Counted from the stretch's first letter, positions 30,718 through 43,150 are shown. The stretch: 64,000 nucleotides of DNA from Voacanga thouarsii (GCA_026120185.1 JANUWF010001190.1:1860001-1924000), one strand, 5' to 3'. The notes: generated by a model from the letters alone, not told the origin. Program-made: numbers and translations.

Positions 30718-30770
30718 TACTCCCATCCGGAGTTTCGTTTTAAAACTTTACCATTTTGGTCAAAACCCCT
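30718..30770 (-). repeat. Right terminal inverted repeat of the MULE
   Basis: The reverse complement begins AGGGGTTTTGACCAAAATGG and contains CTCCGGATGGG, matching the left end. Directly outside lies ACTCTATGG, the right target duplication. Confidence 0.75.
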
Positions 30771-31292
30771 ACTCTATGGTATGATATATATATATATTTT
30801 TTTTGTCAACATTTTTTTTCTTGATATTAATTTTTTCCTCAAACTTGATTTGCGCCCTTTATTAATTTTTAAGAATGCTACAACATCACATAAGTTTAGA
30901 CATTTCATGCTATGATCGATGGAGGATGGAGATAAGGAAAATAAGAAGAAGATTTTTATGTATTTTATTTTATTTTTTGTTTATCGTAGTGTATCATTGG
31001 GTGTAATTTATTCTTCATGTTTATTTTATAAATGGATATCTTATTTAGTAAAAAAATAAATAAAATGACATTGACATTGAGGAATTCGGATTCTTTCGAA
31101 ACAAGAATATGCACCAGCAAATAACACAATAGTAATTTTCTCCTGCGAGCATTTCATCAATTTTAATACAAATCTGCTATAAAAGGAAGACAAGAATCCT
31201 CCAAACGCAGTAATTTTCCGGCCAATGCCGTTGCCGGCATATCCTTTCCGGAGAAACTCAACTGCTACAAACATGCAAACTGCAAAGCTTAT

Positions 31293-34200
31293 CTACTTGT
31301 TTCTGCACAGGCTCTCAAACCCCATGTAGTCGTTGTTTTCCAGTTTCTGAACCATGTTTGCTATACCCACCCCACCTGCAATCAAGACGAAGCTGTTTTA
31401 TACCAATTCTCATGTGGATTCTGGAGCATTTAGATAGTGAAGAGGGATGGATTCTACCTAAGCTGATTGCGCTGACAAATATTGTCAATGCCAAAGTGAA
31501 AATGATTATTGATGCCCTGCCAACTATAGCTATTATTCTCCTCAGTACATGCTGACCGGCAAAGGCAGCAACTGTGGCAACTAGGACGAAATAAGTAGCT
31601 GCAACAAATGGTAACAGAGTGAAAGTGTAACTTGAGAATGTTGCCTTTTCGGACTATTCTTGATATATGAAGAATTGACGTCAGAAAGAAATGGTGCAAG
31701 AGGTGGTAAAAGCATACTGCAGGCTGGTTTTACCGTATGGGACAGGGAATCGATCCAAAATGTAATATTGCACGACTGACATGGAAGATGAGAATGTCAT
31801 TGAGAAAGTCGATGTTGCACTTGCTACCTGCGATATTCGGAATTGTTATGTCAACCAAATTAAGGTTGGAATGTGAAAAAGTCAAGGAAATAAGTTTGCC
31901 AACAGATACCTGAAGAAGGAGAATTACTGAATAAGGATTCCTTGAGTTCAGTGGATCAGGTAAGTTAATCTAAGGGTTGATCTTATCTGTTCTATTTTAC
32001 TGTAAACTCTAGTCAATTCCAAGATGAAGAGTGGTTTCAGATCATACGAAGGACTCTACTTACTGCAGGTGTTTGATTCTGCTTATAAAGTGATTTTGCA
32101 TTTGCAAGTGAAATTTAAGATACCGCCAGAAATGGTACTGAAGAAGATTTTAGCTAGAGAGAAATAGAAGCGTTAATGATCATTAAAATGTACCAGAGGA
32201 GGGATTCCCAGTTCCAGAAAAAGAGGCCCCAAGATGAATCCACCTCCAAGTCCAAGCAATCCTCCCACTATACCAGCTAAAATGCCACAGCAACAATACA
32301 GAAAGAGCATATGTGGCTTCCAACTTGTGATGTCTTTCCCTTTGGATGCAATTATTCTTGTGCCTCTACATAAGCCTATGGCTTCATACAACGAAACTGA
32401 GGTTGCAATTGGTACCTTGACAACATGAAAATTGTTTCAATTTGTTATTCTGAGAATAGGAAGATGTTAATTGAGTTCACTGCCTATTCAATCACTATCT
32501 GACAACCGCTTGTTATTAAAACGCGCCAAGTTAGAAAAATCAGAATAGAAAGTCTTCCAGATAAGTTTCAGTCTTATTATGAGTGGCCGACTGTGATTTG
32601 AAGCAGTCATAAGTGGTTGGTCTTAAAGAGCAGCTGCAATTCAAGGCAAAAGGTTTTTGTTTCCGAACTTTACCTGCAAGAAGTTGAGAATCCAATATTT
32701 GGCGGAGCATGTAACAGTGTATGTCTGCAAGGAAATTTGTGTTTTATTAGATTCACAAAAAAGCAGCAGGTTTAATATGTACTGGGATGAGAGTTTTCAG
32801 ACTTTTGAGTATCTGTAATTCTGTTGTAGTTCCAGATTACCAACCTTATCATTCAAAATCTTAAGGAAGCAATGTCTTTTATGTTAAAAAACCTTGACAT
32901 CAGAGGAAATTCCCATTTTCAGTTGATATTGTAGAATAGTTTACCTTCACTATCTGAATGGCAAGGAAAGCTATCCAAACAAACATTAAGAGGGCCAACT
33001 CTTTCCAGTAAATGTTGTGGAGTAGGGAAACCTGCACAGATTTCTAGTTATTCAAAGTGGAAATGGACTTTCAACTTCTACCGGGAGGTCTTCGGTGGGT
33101 ATTAACATGACAAAACCAAGATATTAGTAACCTTGAACATACCATTCCATCTGATTGTTCATGTGGACGACTGGCTAGAGGCTTGTATTCTCCTCCAGAG
33201 CCCTCTGCAATTTAGGGAGTGAAAATTTTGAAGTGTGTGGTCAGAATATGGCTTTAGACAATCATTTTAATTGAATTCTACACAATTATACGGTTCAGAA
33301 TTTGCAGCTTTTTCATTAGCCAGAGAGCTTAAGGCGCAAATGAACATAATCCGGAATATGGTTTCTGGGTGAGGTTTTGTAGGCTTCCATCCCCTGCTAA
33401 AAGGATCGTACGTCTAGAATCCTGTTATTTTTTCTGCATGTTCTATGTGTCTTAACTCTGTCCTGGTCCTTTATTCCAATAAGCATCGTCCACCTGATTG
33501 TTGCATTCTTCTGTAGTAAATGTTCAATGTTAAGATTTAAGGAGAAAATTTTGGTTAGGTGGCCACTATACACTGACCTGAAAGTTTGGATTCTGATTCT
33601 AACAGTTTAGCTTCTTCCTGAAATCAAAGCATGATTTATACTCCAGTTAGTTCATAACAAAAAATGGCAAGGCCGGTTTGGAGGCCAACCTATTAAGTAA
33701 AAGCCTCACCATCTTGATCATACTTTCCCTCTTCCATGTGTCTACTCCTTTAAAGAATGCTTTAGCCGATGTGCCTGTACCAATGATTTATCTGTTAAAG
33801 ATAGCAGCTTAATTGATGAAGATTCCTTGGAAGAATCTAGTGAAATTGATTCCCCCCCCCCCCAACCCCCACTTTTCTTGCGACTGGACATGTCTTTTGT
33901 CTGGTTAATTTAACAAGATTCTAATCAGTACATGACCCCATCAAAAAAGGAAATAAGCAGTCATTTGAAGGTGATCTAATGACTCAGCTTGGAAGCCATT
34001 AGTTTCAAATCTTAGTAATATACTGATAAATGACTATGAGGAATGGAAGTGATTATTACCAAGGAAAAGGATAATGAGTAGCACAGTAACCATCCAGTCT
34101 GCAAAGATCACATTGAAAGCAACTCCAATGCTTATACCTAGCATGAGCATGGGTTGGAAGAGCAAGGCCAGGTCGTAGTCTATTATAGGCACATCTAGTG

Positions 34201-35096
34201 TTGGGTGCCTCAGCTTCAGATTGCAATACACTGTTGATCCAGCCGCTCCCATTATCATACCTGTCGAGAAATTCGATTGAAAAAAAAAAACATATTTAAG
34301 AGAATAATCTTTTGTTATTTTCTAAATAAGCCTTCATTTACATGTCATTCAGTGCATGCATGTTTCTCCTCAATGTTGATTGAGCCATAACACCTAGACT
34401 GTGACGGTGAGGAAGTGTCTCTATCATAATCACTAAGACACCAGATAGCTATAAATGTGCAGGACTTGTATTGTATTATAAGATTAGCATATTTCTTAGG
34501 TGCAGATTTATACAGAAGTCAAGAACAAGTAGTTTCAGAAACAGACATTTGGAAATGGCAGTAGAGGACTTCGGATCAAAACCAATTATCAAAGTAAGCA
34601 TTGGAACGAAAATTCCACCGCCACCAACCCCTCCAACGCTTCCCAAAGCTGCACCAAGGAACCCAATGATGGATCCTACCACCAGTTTCCAGCCAAGCTC
34701 CATCTCCTGCCCAAACAATTTGTAAGAATGAAAAATGGAAGCACATCAAAGCCATAGTTGCAAAAGAATACCTATCAGGATGGCCTTATTGAACCACTAG
34801 CTAGGGGCATCGCTTAAGTTCCATAATATTCAAGAATGTATAAACATGCAGTTCTTTAATTGACTCACCGGCCAAACATGTTCATAAGAAGACTTTCCAC
34901 TCTGCCAGAAGAAATGAATCAACCGAACAGCAAATCCTTGCCTCATTTCTTTTTCCACAATGTATGCCGGCTCTGTGTTTTTTAGAAGTCTTTCAGCACT
35001 ACCTATGTCACTCGTTGTAAATAAAGCCCAGCAAAACACCCATGCTGCTGCGATTACAACTGACTTCAGTCTCTGTTGCAACTCACTGTGAGCCAT
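31293..35096 (-). CDS. Sulfite exporter TauE/SafE family membrane protein
   Basis: Twelve exons join in phase on the minus strand: 35096-34869, 34706-34547, 34260-34060, 33774-33710, 33617-33578, 33204-33143, 33031-32945, 32724-32674, 32415-32194, 31827-31734, 31598-31458, 31375-31293. They give about 477 aa (487 if the upstream in-frame ATG at 35126 is used). Plant members are usually about 470 aa. An N-terminal hydrophobic segment ([14 protein letters not shown]) may be a signal or anchor. There are two half-repeats with the family's glycine-rich signature, [20 protein letters not shown] in exon 2 and [17 protein letters not shown] in exon 9. A hydrophilic, charged loop lies between them ([16 protein letters not shown]). 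The family moves sulfur-containing or other organic anions across membranes; the plant substrate is not known from sequence. Coding looks intact. Confidence 0.93.
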
Positions 35097-35129
35097 GTAA
35101 GTCTCCTCAGCATGCAGGAGGAACAATAA

Positions 35130-36880
35130 AGAGTGAAGAAAATGAAGCGGGCACTGGTCACTGCTAACAATGTTGTCAGCAAGATATATAAATAAATCTC
35201 TACAGCCTAGTCACCAGTCCTCTCTCTATATTTTTTTCCTAACTTTTGTTTTTTTCCTTGAGGAGTCTTAATAAGACGATATCTGCTCTTTCCTTCCATA
35301 CGGAAGCAGGCGTGCCATTTACTGTCTTTTTCCGATCAAAGTTTAAAATGTAGAGTGGTACAATGTCAGCCCTCCTCAAAGGGATATTCTTATATGCACC
35401 CGGTGTACGGGATGCATTGGGTAGGGAGTCTTAAAATAGTAGTTGCACTCAATACATAATATTGCAAGTGGTACAACTACTCAATGCATCCGATACACAT
35501 ATATCGGATACACATATATCGGATGCATATAAGAATTTTCCCTCCTCAAATCACCATAAACAAGAGTAAACATGTAAAGACCATAAGATTAACTAGATTG
35601 ATACTCGTGCATTGCATAGAATAATTTCAGTAATTTTCTCAATTTTCTTGTATTAAAAAACAATTCAGATAAGAAGATAATTCTAATATTTAAAAGAATA
35701 AAAAAATCAGATAACTCTAATTTAAAAAAAATCAATTCAAATAACAATTATATTTTAAAAAAAACCTTCAAATTTTTTTAGGGATGAAATGTATAAATAT
35801 AGAATAATACTTTTAGAATTCCTAAAAAGATGAAAAATGAGAAATTAAAATGAACATAATTCTAGGAGGTTCAAAAAGGCTAGCATAATGATTAGTTCAA
35901 TGAATTCAAATAAATCAAATGAATGTATTTTTTTTAAAGAAATGTCAAGAGTATTTTAGATGTATTGATTATCTGAATTCAATTTAAATGATTGTGTGTA
36001 TATATTTTTTTTTTTATGAAATATCAAGATTATATGGATTCAAAAAATTCAGCTAAATTGAAATGAAGTTAATGCAGCATTTATGAATTAATTATTCAGA
36101 TAAAGGTCTGGATTCAATGCATCCAAATACCCTTGACATTTCTTTAAAAAAAAAAACATTCATTTGATTTATTTAAATACAGTGAAGATAATTTTTATAT
36201 ATTTTTTAAAAAAATAACCAGAAAGAAAAACTCTTTTAAATTCAATAATTCCAAATGGATCTAACTGCATAATTACTCTCACTCTGAATTTATGGCTTCG
36301 GACAATAAGCTGGGCCAAACTAATACTGAGCATAATAGTATTACTAATTTAACATAATAAATTAGTATAGTATTTGTTCCAAAATCATTTTTTCTTCCCT
36401 ATTGTTTCATGGTAGATCTCGAAGACTGTATAATCCATCTCCAGATCATACGTGTTAAATTAGTAAAGCCCACGTATAAATGCTTTCTGTAATTGAACCA
36501 TTTTGTGATGGCAAATTATGTTAATTTACTTTGACAGCTATGTAAAATGATTTTGGAACATTGTTTGGTCTCTTCATCTTCTATTATGTCAAAGTGGGTT
36601 AAATTAATTCCAATAATATGGTTTACAAGTTTTTTTTTTTTTTTGAATTTATTTCTAAAACCTTTCTAAAGAAAAATTGAAATGTGACAAAGAAAACAAC
36701 TCAGTTAATTAAAAGTATTTATAATTATCAGATAATAAGTTCACATGTTCCATCCTTTAATATATATTAAAAAAAAAAGTTGTTATTAATTATAATGCTT
36801 ATTCTTTCACAACTTTGTTTTTAAAAAGGGGGGGGGCTCTGATTTTTATGCTCCACGCATAAAAAGATAACATGCCCCCA
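35130..36880. other. Intergenic AT-rich spacer
   Basis: This begins with the probable 5' UTR and promoter of the TauE/SafE gene. A short tandem CGGATACACATATAT motif lies at about 35490-35525 and a foldback element at 35906-36177. The rest is A/T-rich with homopolymer runs, including a seven-G run near 36828. No gene seen. Confidence 0.5.
35906..36177. mobile_element. Foldback (MITE-like) element
   Basis: Arms of about 75 bp face each other. On the left, AAATAAATCAAATGAATGTA, a T-run, then AAAGAAATGTCAAGAGTATTT; on the right, the complement AATACCCTTGACATTTCTTT, an A-run, then ACATTCATTTGATTTATTT. Total length is about 270 bp with no ORF. A clear target duplication was not found. Confidence 0.6.
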
Positions 36881-37015
36881 AATCAATTTCCTTTATAGGG
36901 TACATATAAATTGTTTGAGGATCGATAAATCCTATGAATAGTCATAATAATAATAAGAGAAATTAAAAAAGGCAGACATGATTCATAAGTAGGTATGACT
37001 TTTGCATGGTATGAT

Positions 37016-37460
37016 TTATATGCTCCTGTCAAGAGCCAGATCATCAAGTCCATCCTTGATCCTTCCAAAGCCTTTAGTCATCTGATTGATGGTAATCAGC
37101 CCTTCATTGAAGCACTCTTGAAGTAGATACAGCGTCCGATCATTCTTCTTCTCCATTGCCATAACTAGAGCTCTCTTCACTACTTCATGATCAAGTGCTG
37201 TGTCCTCTGCAGATTCCAAAAGCATAACAAAACCATTTGCTATGTCTACAGTTGAAAAAATTTCTATATGAAGTGCAGAGAGCAAAACAGATGCCATCTC
37301 CTTTTCTCTGTTTTTCCTATCCATGGCCAGGGTGATGAGCTTCTTTAAAAATATTGGGTTAAACTGAGGAGACCCAAAATTTTCCAAACTACGAATCAGT
37401 TCTCGAATGTCATCAGAAAGAAAATATTCATGAATTATGCTAACCACCTCTTCCTTGTAT
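37016..37460 (-). pseudogene. MA3-domain (PDCD4/MRF-like) gene fragment with internal fusion
   Basis: An open frame of 143 codons matches the MA3 repeat of plant MA3-domain translation regulatory factors (MRF, PDCD4/eIF4G-like, binding eIF4A). It runs from VVSIIHEYFLSDDIRELIRS through LKKLITLAMDRKNREKEMAS and LESAEDTALD. It then goes directly into HEVVKRALVMAMEKKND, which belongs to a following MA3 repeat. The part usually lying between these (end of one repeat, start of the next) is missing, with the frame kept. The fragment has no introns, ends at a stop after DDLALDRSI, and lies alone in AT-rich DNA. It is best read as a retro-copy or captured fragment, not a working gene. Confidence 0.75.
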
Positions 37461-37720
37461 CATCTCATTTTCAAAAGATGTTTTCTTAAATAAGAGAAGA
37501 AGCCTCATAAATCTGAATTCATTGAATTCAGATAACTCTGATTAGTTCTATCTTATCTGAATTCAATTAATTCAAATAACCCTAATATTAAAAAAAAAAC
37601 CCTTAAAATTTCTTCACCATAGAAAAAAAACTATTAAAAAAATCTTAAATTTAAAATGTCAGGTGTCAGTGTCAATGCAGGGGAGTGTCAAGTGTCATAA
37701 CATGAGGCTTCAGCAACCCC

Positions 37721-37725
<5 letters not shown>

Positions 37726-37772
<47 letters not shown>
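37726..37772. repeat. (TA)n microsatellite
   Basis: About 23 uninterrupted TA units. Confidence 0.95.
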
Positions 37773-37775
<3 letters not shown>

Positions 37776-37849
37776 AGAACATATATCTAATTATAGAAAG
37801 CATGAAAAACAAACATGAACCTTTCACCAACTACAAATATCAAAATGTT

Positions 37850-39092
37850 GATCCTCATTTTCTATTAATGGTTGCATATCGTAAATTGTCATTTCGTTGT
37901 AAGTGATAGATGGTCTTTTTTTACACTTCATGATACCCCATGGATTAAATACTAATGAAATCAAATAGATAGATTTTCGTGGTGGTTAAAAGTGACTGCT
38001 AAATGATGATGAAACTTGCCTACTTATACTAGGAGAATCATAAAAAGAAGATTCAAACTCATACAAATTATACATGTCAGATAGAGCTTTAACCGTTTCA
38101 TCTTTTATACCTTTTATCATATATTGCTTAAGTGTTTGAGATTCATAAAAAATCTAATGTTTCATATAGATATTCAATAATACTATGAAATCCAGCCGTT
38201 TTTACTCAAGAATCCATACACAACGCCATACAATATAAAATAGGAATATCTTCATAATATTTTTTATATTTTTCAAACATACTTCTCATAAAATAACAAT
38301 ATTGGGGATAATCCATATACTCACAAAAAATATGTGCTACCTTAGCAAGTGTTGGAAGAATATGATGAGTAGTGGGATAATAAGATCTCGATAAAAGTTC
38401 AGTTACTTCTTTAAAAGTAAATAAAAATGTTGAAAGTGTAATACAATTTTCAAAATAAGTTTCAATTAGTTAAGGTTAAAAATTGTTACTATTACAAAAT
38501 TCAATAAGTTAATTTTGAAAAGGTATAACACTTTCAAACATATCTAAAGGCGAGTTCCATCTAATTTTACAATCTAATCTAAATTTTTTAAAAGATATAC
38601 TTTGTTCTCGACATAAAGCCTTAAACTTTTGTTGCTTAGTCGGGGAAGTTTTAATAAATAAAACAACATTTCTAATTATATTAACAATATCATCAACATA
38701 TTTATATCATTCCTTAACACACAAATTAAGTATATGACAAGCACACATAGTATAACTTAAAATACCATCTAACATATGATTGATAGTATTTTTCAAAATT
38801 TCTATGGCAGAATCATTATTTGAAGTGTTATCTAAAGAAATAGAAATAATTTTATTTAAAATTCTATATTCACGACATGTTTGAGTAATCATTTTAGCTA
38901 TACTACTACCCACATGAGGATATTCAAATAATTTAAAACAAATAGATTTTTTTTGTACTAACCAATCACGATATATCCAATGATATGTAATGCACAAAGA
39001 AGACTCATTAGTAATTGCAGTTCAACCATTAAAAGTAAGAGTAAATTTTCAATTACAAGGATTAAACATAGTAATTGGATACTCTTTCATTT

Positions 39093-39146
<54 letters not shown>

Positions 39147-39750
39147 TATCATTTTTAACGTTGTTATGAGAATCATTTTCCATACTGGTTGATAATTGTT
39201 TTGCATACATTATTCATAATGTGAATTTTCTGCAAAATTGAAAAGTAATTTAGTTTGAACAATCATTTTAGCAAATTCACTTCTATTTTTTCTATAATCG
39301 TATTGAAAATTACTAATAATTTAACCTCTTGTAGTATATGTTTGCTGTTGTTTAAATAGATTTTCTAACTAATCATTATGTGACATTTTCATATGTCTAA
39401 TTAACGTTCTTGTCCCTCCTCCCTTCTTATGTGCATATACCACCCTACAAATTTTACATATTGCCTTATCATTCTCATTATCTTTTTTAAAAAGATTCCA
39501 AACCATAAATGTTTTTGCATTAACTATAACATCCGTTGTTTCAACATCATCCTGACCTATATTAGATTCATTAGGATTAATAGTTGGAGTTGGTTGTAAT
39601 TGTAAAACACTAACGCTAGGCCTACTAGGGCCTTCACCTTCATTACTTATTTAATTATTTATTAAATTTAAGGTTGGATCTTTATTGAAATCAAAATGTG
39701 CAGATGATTGTGATGAAGAAAAACGATGATATTTATTTGGATCCATTATT
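37850..39750 (-). pseudogene. hAT transposase (RICESLEEPER-like), decayed
   Basis: On the minus strand an ATG near 39746 opens an MDPNKYHRFSSSQS-type N terminus, interrupted by a stop. A BED-type zinc finger follows at about 39510-39395 (VWNLFKKD, then AICKICR and RTLIRHMKMSH). The central hAT domain at 38997-38707 reads WIYRDWLVQKKSICFKLFEY, ISLDNTSNNDSAI and CACHILNLCVKE. Weaker similarity to the C-terminal part goes on to about 37850. Frames are broken throughout, and a long (TA)n run (39096-39144) interrupts the coding region. Such genes encode cut-and-paste transposases, some of them domesticated as RICESLEEPER. I could not identify terminal inverted repeats. Confidence 0.82.
39096..39144. 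repeat. (TA)n microsatellite inside the hAT coding region
   Basis: About 24 TA units lie between the BED finger and the central domain of the decayed transposase. Confidence 0.95.
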
Positions 39751-40259
39751 TCTATAAAAAAAAGCAATCAATCAAAATTCAAATAAAAGTTCAAAAAAAA
39801 TTAAAGTATTAACAAATAATTAAATAAGAGAATTGAAAAATATAAACAACAAATTAACTTAAAAATTAAACAAATAAGCAATTAATAAAGCTAAAAAATA
39901 AGAATGAAAGATTAAGAAATACTAACTAGTTGAAAACCAAGAACAACAACACTTTATGGAGTTTTACTTATTGTATCCACTATTCTGCTACTTAACAATC
40001 TTCCAAAATATAAAGACTTTCTTAAAGAATTGAAAAAGTATATTAAAAAATAAATTCTATTCTAACACTTTTTGTAGAGGAAATGAAGAGATTTGAGGAT
40101 TATGAGAGAAAGATGAACGAAAATAAAAGAGTTTGAGAGTGTTTGATGAGTTTTGGGGTGAATTAGGGGTATTTATAGAGTTTTGGGGGTTAGGGGGAGA
40201 ATATAGCCATTAGAGACTAAATTGTAAAAAAAATATATATATTTTAAACTGTTAAGGAC

Positions 40260-41600
40260 CAATTTATAAAAAAAGAAAAATTGAGAGTCGTTGCGCCAAC
40301 AGCTCTCTAGTGTGGGTTAGGGTTTTCTACCCCTGGCCCGAATTGGATCGGCTCGATGAACAGTGGATGGTTCGGCCAACGAGTCGAGCCAAATCGGCCC
40401 ATTGGCCAATGCTAGATAAAGAGCACTGTACGTGTAAGGTCACGAGTTTGAATTTTATAGAATGCCTATTGACCTTTTCGATTGAGCCAATCAGTCACAG
40501 GACTCGTCTAAACTAATTTACATTTTTATAATTCTTTGTTGACTAAGATTATAAGATAGGTTTTACTCATCGTGTACTTAAAAGGGTAACAATTGTGAGT
40601 TTCACCTAACTCGTACAGAAGATATAACAAGAATATAAATTGTTTTGTCCATCTTACCTTTTGCCACCAGCCACATATAGCCCCCGAGGCATAGCTTAGC
40701 TGGTAAGTGAGGGCAGGTTGTGATGGTTGCCAACCGTGCTCCCGTAGTGTGAGGGTTCGAATCCCACCGGCGACAATTGAAGTTCGATTCCTTACGGGTG
40801 TTATGGTAAAGGTAACTATTTTAAAACTATCAGTTTAGGTACATATCATAATTTACTTCGGCTATGATTTTAGGGCAAGGACGGTGGGGCCCTGGTGGGG
40901 GTACTACCTTAACAGCAACATGTACCAGAAAAAGTAAATGCCAACCTGCCCAGGCGCGAAAAAAATGAAAGGACAGACAAAAACGAGGACGGAAACCGGT
41001 AGATTCAGTGATTTGATTTGTCTGTCATCCCCAAATTCAGGCCCATTAAAGTATGGGAAACTTCCCAGAAACTCGTCCAGCTTTGTAACGTATCATCAGA
41101 GCCATTCAAGGCTCTTACGGCATGTTTTAGCTCCGCATTGCTACATCTTTGCAACCCACATCGAAACGGCCACTGATTTTGGAGTATCCAATGGCTGCTT
41201 GATCATTCCTGATGCATAAATGTCCGGATATGTGTCTTATTCAAAGAATAACGAGGTAACAGTGACAAGTGTGCAGTATTTGAAATTATGCATGCTTAAA
41301 GCCATAACAACGTGATTCATCTTGAAATGAAGCCATCAACTTTTTCTCTTAAGAAATTGTTCGCCGGGTGATTTTTCCAAGCTGAGATCTCATCCTTTTT
41401 GATCAGGAGAGTAAGGATATCAACATGCAGTTGCCAGTGTTTAGATTATTCTCTTGATAGTGAGTGATTTTTTCACATTTTACACATATATGACATATAT
41501 GGTGCATCGATCGCGTAAGAGGATGTGTGAAATTCTCTATCTTTTTACTTTATTCTGAATATTTTTAATATATAAATTATTATATTTAGTAAATCTTGCA
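40260..41600. other. Intergenic spacer with tRNA-like sequence
   Basis: GC-richer sequence at 40300-40450 (repeated GGCCCGAATTGGATCGG-type words) may be the edge of a mobile element. A tRNA-like segment lies at 40683-40790. ORFs at 40310-40516 and 40938-41219 show no recognisable domain. Confidence 0.45.
40683..40790 (+). mobile_element. tRNA-derived SINE-like sequence
   Basis: It contains an A box (TAGCTTAGCTGG, 40692-40703) and a B box (GGTTCGAATCC, 40754-40764) at tRNA-like spacing, with a second B-box-like AGTTCGATTCC at 40780-40790. It does not fold as a full tRNA (no matching acceptor stem). This is the typical head of a plant SINE. The 3' end and target duplication are not clear. Confidence 0.55.
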
Positions 41601-41604
41601 CTCT

Positions 41605-41895
41605 CTCTTTCCCAAAATAAATGTCTCGTTTAACTGTTTACGAGTATTAAGATAAATAAATTTTTTTAAATAATTAAACTTTTTATTTTATTTTTATCTT
41701 TAAAATTCAATTTATTCTTTCTCTGTATGTATATTATGAAGTACTTAAATTTTAAAATTTTAATATACTTTAAATTATTTTTTTCTATTATTTAATTCAA
41801 ATAAGTGGTAATAGTTGTCATGTTTCCTAGGAATTAAGAAGATAAATTTAGAATGTTAAATTTTAATTTTCTAAAGAGACACATAAATTGGGACA
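41605..41895. mobile_element. MITE-like element, first of a pair
   Basis: CTCTTTCCCAAAATAAATGT on the left faces ACACATAAATTGGGACAAAG on the right as imperfect inverted repeats about 290 bp apart, with an AT-rich core and no ORF. The style (CCCAAAATAAATGTC-type ends) is that of Stowaway-like MITEs. Confidence 0.5.
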
Positions 41896-41918
41896 AAGAT
41901 TAAACTAGAAATAAGATA

Positions 41919-42204
41919 TTATCTCCATTTCACAATATAAGTTGTTTTGGACTTAATTTTTTTTCCACAATATAAGTCATTTTATAAAGTTTTATAAATA
42001 TTTATTACTTTTTTTTTTCAACTTTATCATTCCCTACAATCTCTCTCTTTCCACTAATTATGATCCAACTCTATCCAATTACTAAAGTAAATAAAGACTT
42101 AATTAGGAGTATTTTTGAAAGTTTAGTTTTAAAACTATGTGAAATTTAGGACTCCTAATTCTTGTGCATAAATTTAAAATGACTTATATTGTGAAATGAA
42201 TGTA
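41919..42204. mobile_element. MITE-like element, second of a pair
   Basis: The left end, ATCTCCATTTCACAATATAAG, faces the right end ACTTATATTGTGAAATGAAT as an inverted repeat. Flanking TA dinucleotides are present. An extra internal copy CCACAATATAAGTCATTTTA lies at about 41971. Length is about 286 bp, with no coding capacity. It resembles Stowaway-type MITEs common in plants. Confidence 0.65.
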
Positions 42205-42209
42205 TTACT

Positions 42210-43150
42210 TATTTTGAAGCAAAAGAAATATGTATAAAAAGGTTTATAGTGATATGCTAATACCTTACGTACAAAACTAATAGAAATAAAACATGTGAAA
42301 AGTAAATGTCAACTCAACTCTAAAAATTGAATGTCAACTCAATTCAATTTTGTAAAGAATTGAATACCAATTTAACTTAAGATATATAAATCTTCTAGTC
42401 TAGAGTAATTTAGAGTACTTGACAAAACACAAGATAAGAATTATACATTGCTCAATCATGCATAACAATTTTTTTCAAAAACAAAAGTATATTTATAATG
42501 AAGTGTAGAGATTTAGATTGATTTTATATATTTATTTTCCCCTATACACCTAGAATCATCCTTCCAATATCCAATAGTGAAATGCTGAAACACTAGAAAA
42601 CCATTCTTGTCAAAATGGCAAAATGTCAAATACAAAGATCAGAAGCTCTTATATATAGTAGCTCCGTACTAGGTGATGGAACTTAGAAGTCTTGCGGCTC
42701 TATTCGTAATGATATGGCCTTGGAGGAATTCTTTCATGGCCCTGAGATTCCTTTACCAATGCTCACATCTTGAATAGGAAAAGCGGAAGAGACAGGCATA
42801 ATTATTATTCTGCATATCATGTCAATGTTATCCATACACGAAGGCCAATTCTTACGGATTGATAGCTTAGAATTCGAACAATAAATTATTCTGCATCTAC
42901 TTTTTAAGATTGTAATTGATCCCACATGCACTTCAGTCAGTTTTAAGCCTCGGCTACTAATGCAACAATAATCTTCAAGATATCTCAATCAAAGAAAGGT
43001 AAAGCCAAAGCCAAGAAGCAAACACCATTTCTGCGAAACTTCTCAGCCTTGAAATTAAGAGGAAACAGCGGAAAGAAGGCCCGAATCTTTCTTTGTCGAT
43101 TCATTTTGAGTCGTGTGCCACAATGAGAGCTCCCGGTGAATGGCTAGCCT
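42210..43150. other. Intergenic AT-rich spacer
   Basis: No gene recognised. An 84-codon ORF on the minus strand at 42734-42988 has no familiar features. Confidence 0.4.

Larger units (their letters stand above)
21343..30770 (-). mobile_element. Mutator-like element carrying transposase and a plant-mobile-domain gene
   Basis: The ends are inverted repeats. The left end (21343 onward) reads GGGGTTTTGACAAAAATGG, then CTCCGGATGGG; the reverse complement of the right end reads AGGGGTTTTGACCAAAATGG, then the same CTCCGGATGGG. They are flanked by an imperfect 9-bp target duplication. Inside, on the minus strand, are a decayed MuDR-type transposase (about 26211-28730) followed by a plant mobile domain gene (about 23316-25571). 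The rest is AT-rich repeat arrays (21600-23220 and 28845-29790) and subterminal palindromes built on CCTCGTGTCT. At about 9.4 kb it is a large MULE. The transposase has several stops and frame changes, so the copy is probably immobile. Confidence 0.82.

Noticed and set aside
40310..40516. 68-codon ORF with a GC-rich start, considered as gene edge
   Set aside because: No domain; probably the margin of a mobile element or SINE relic.
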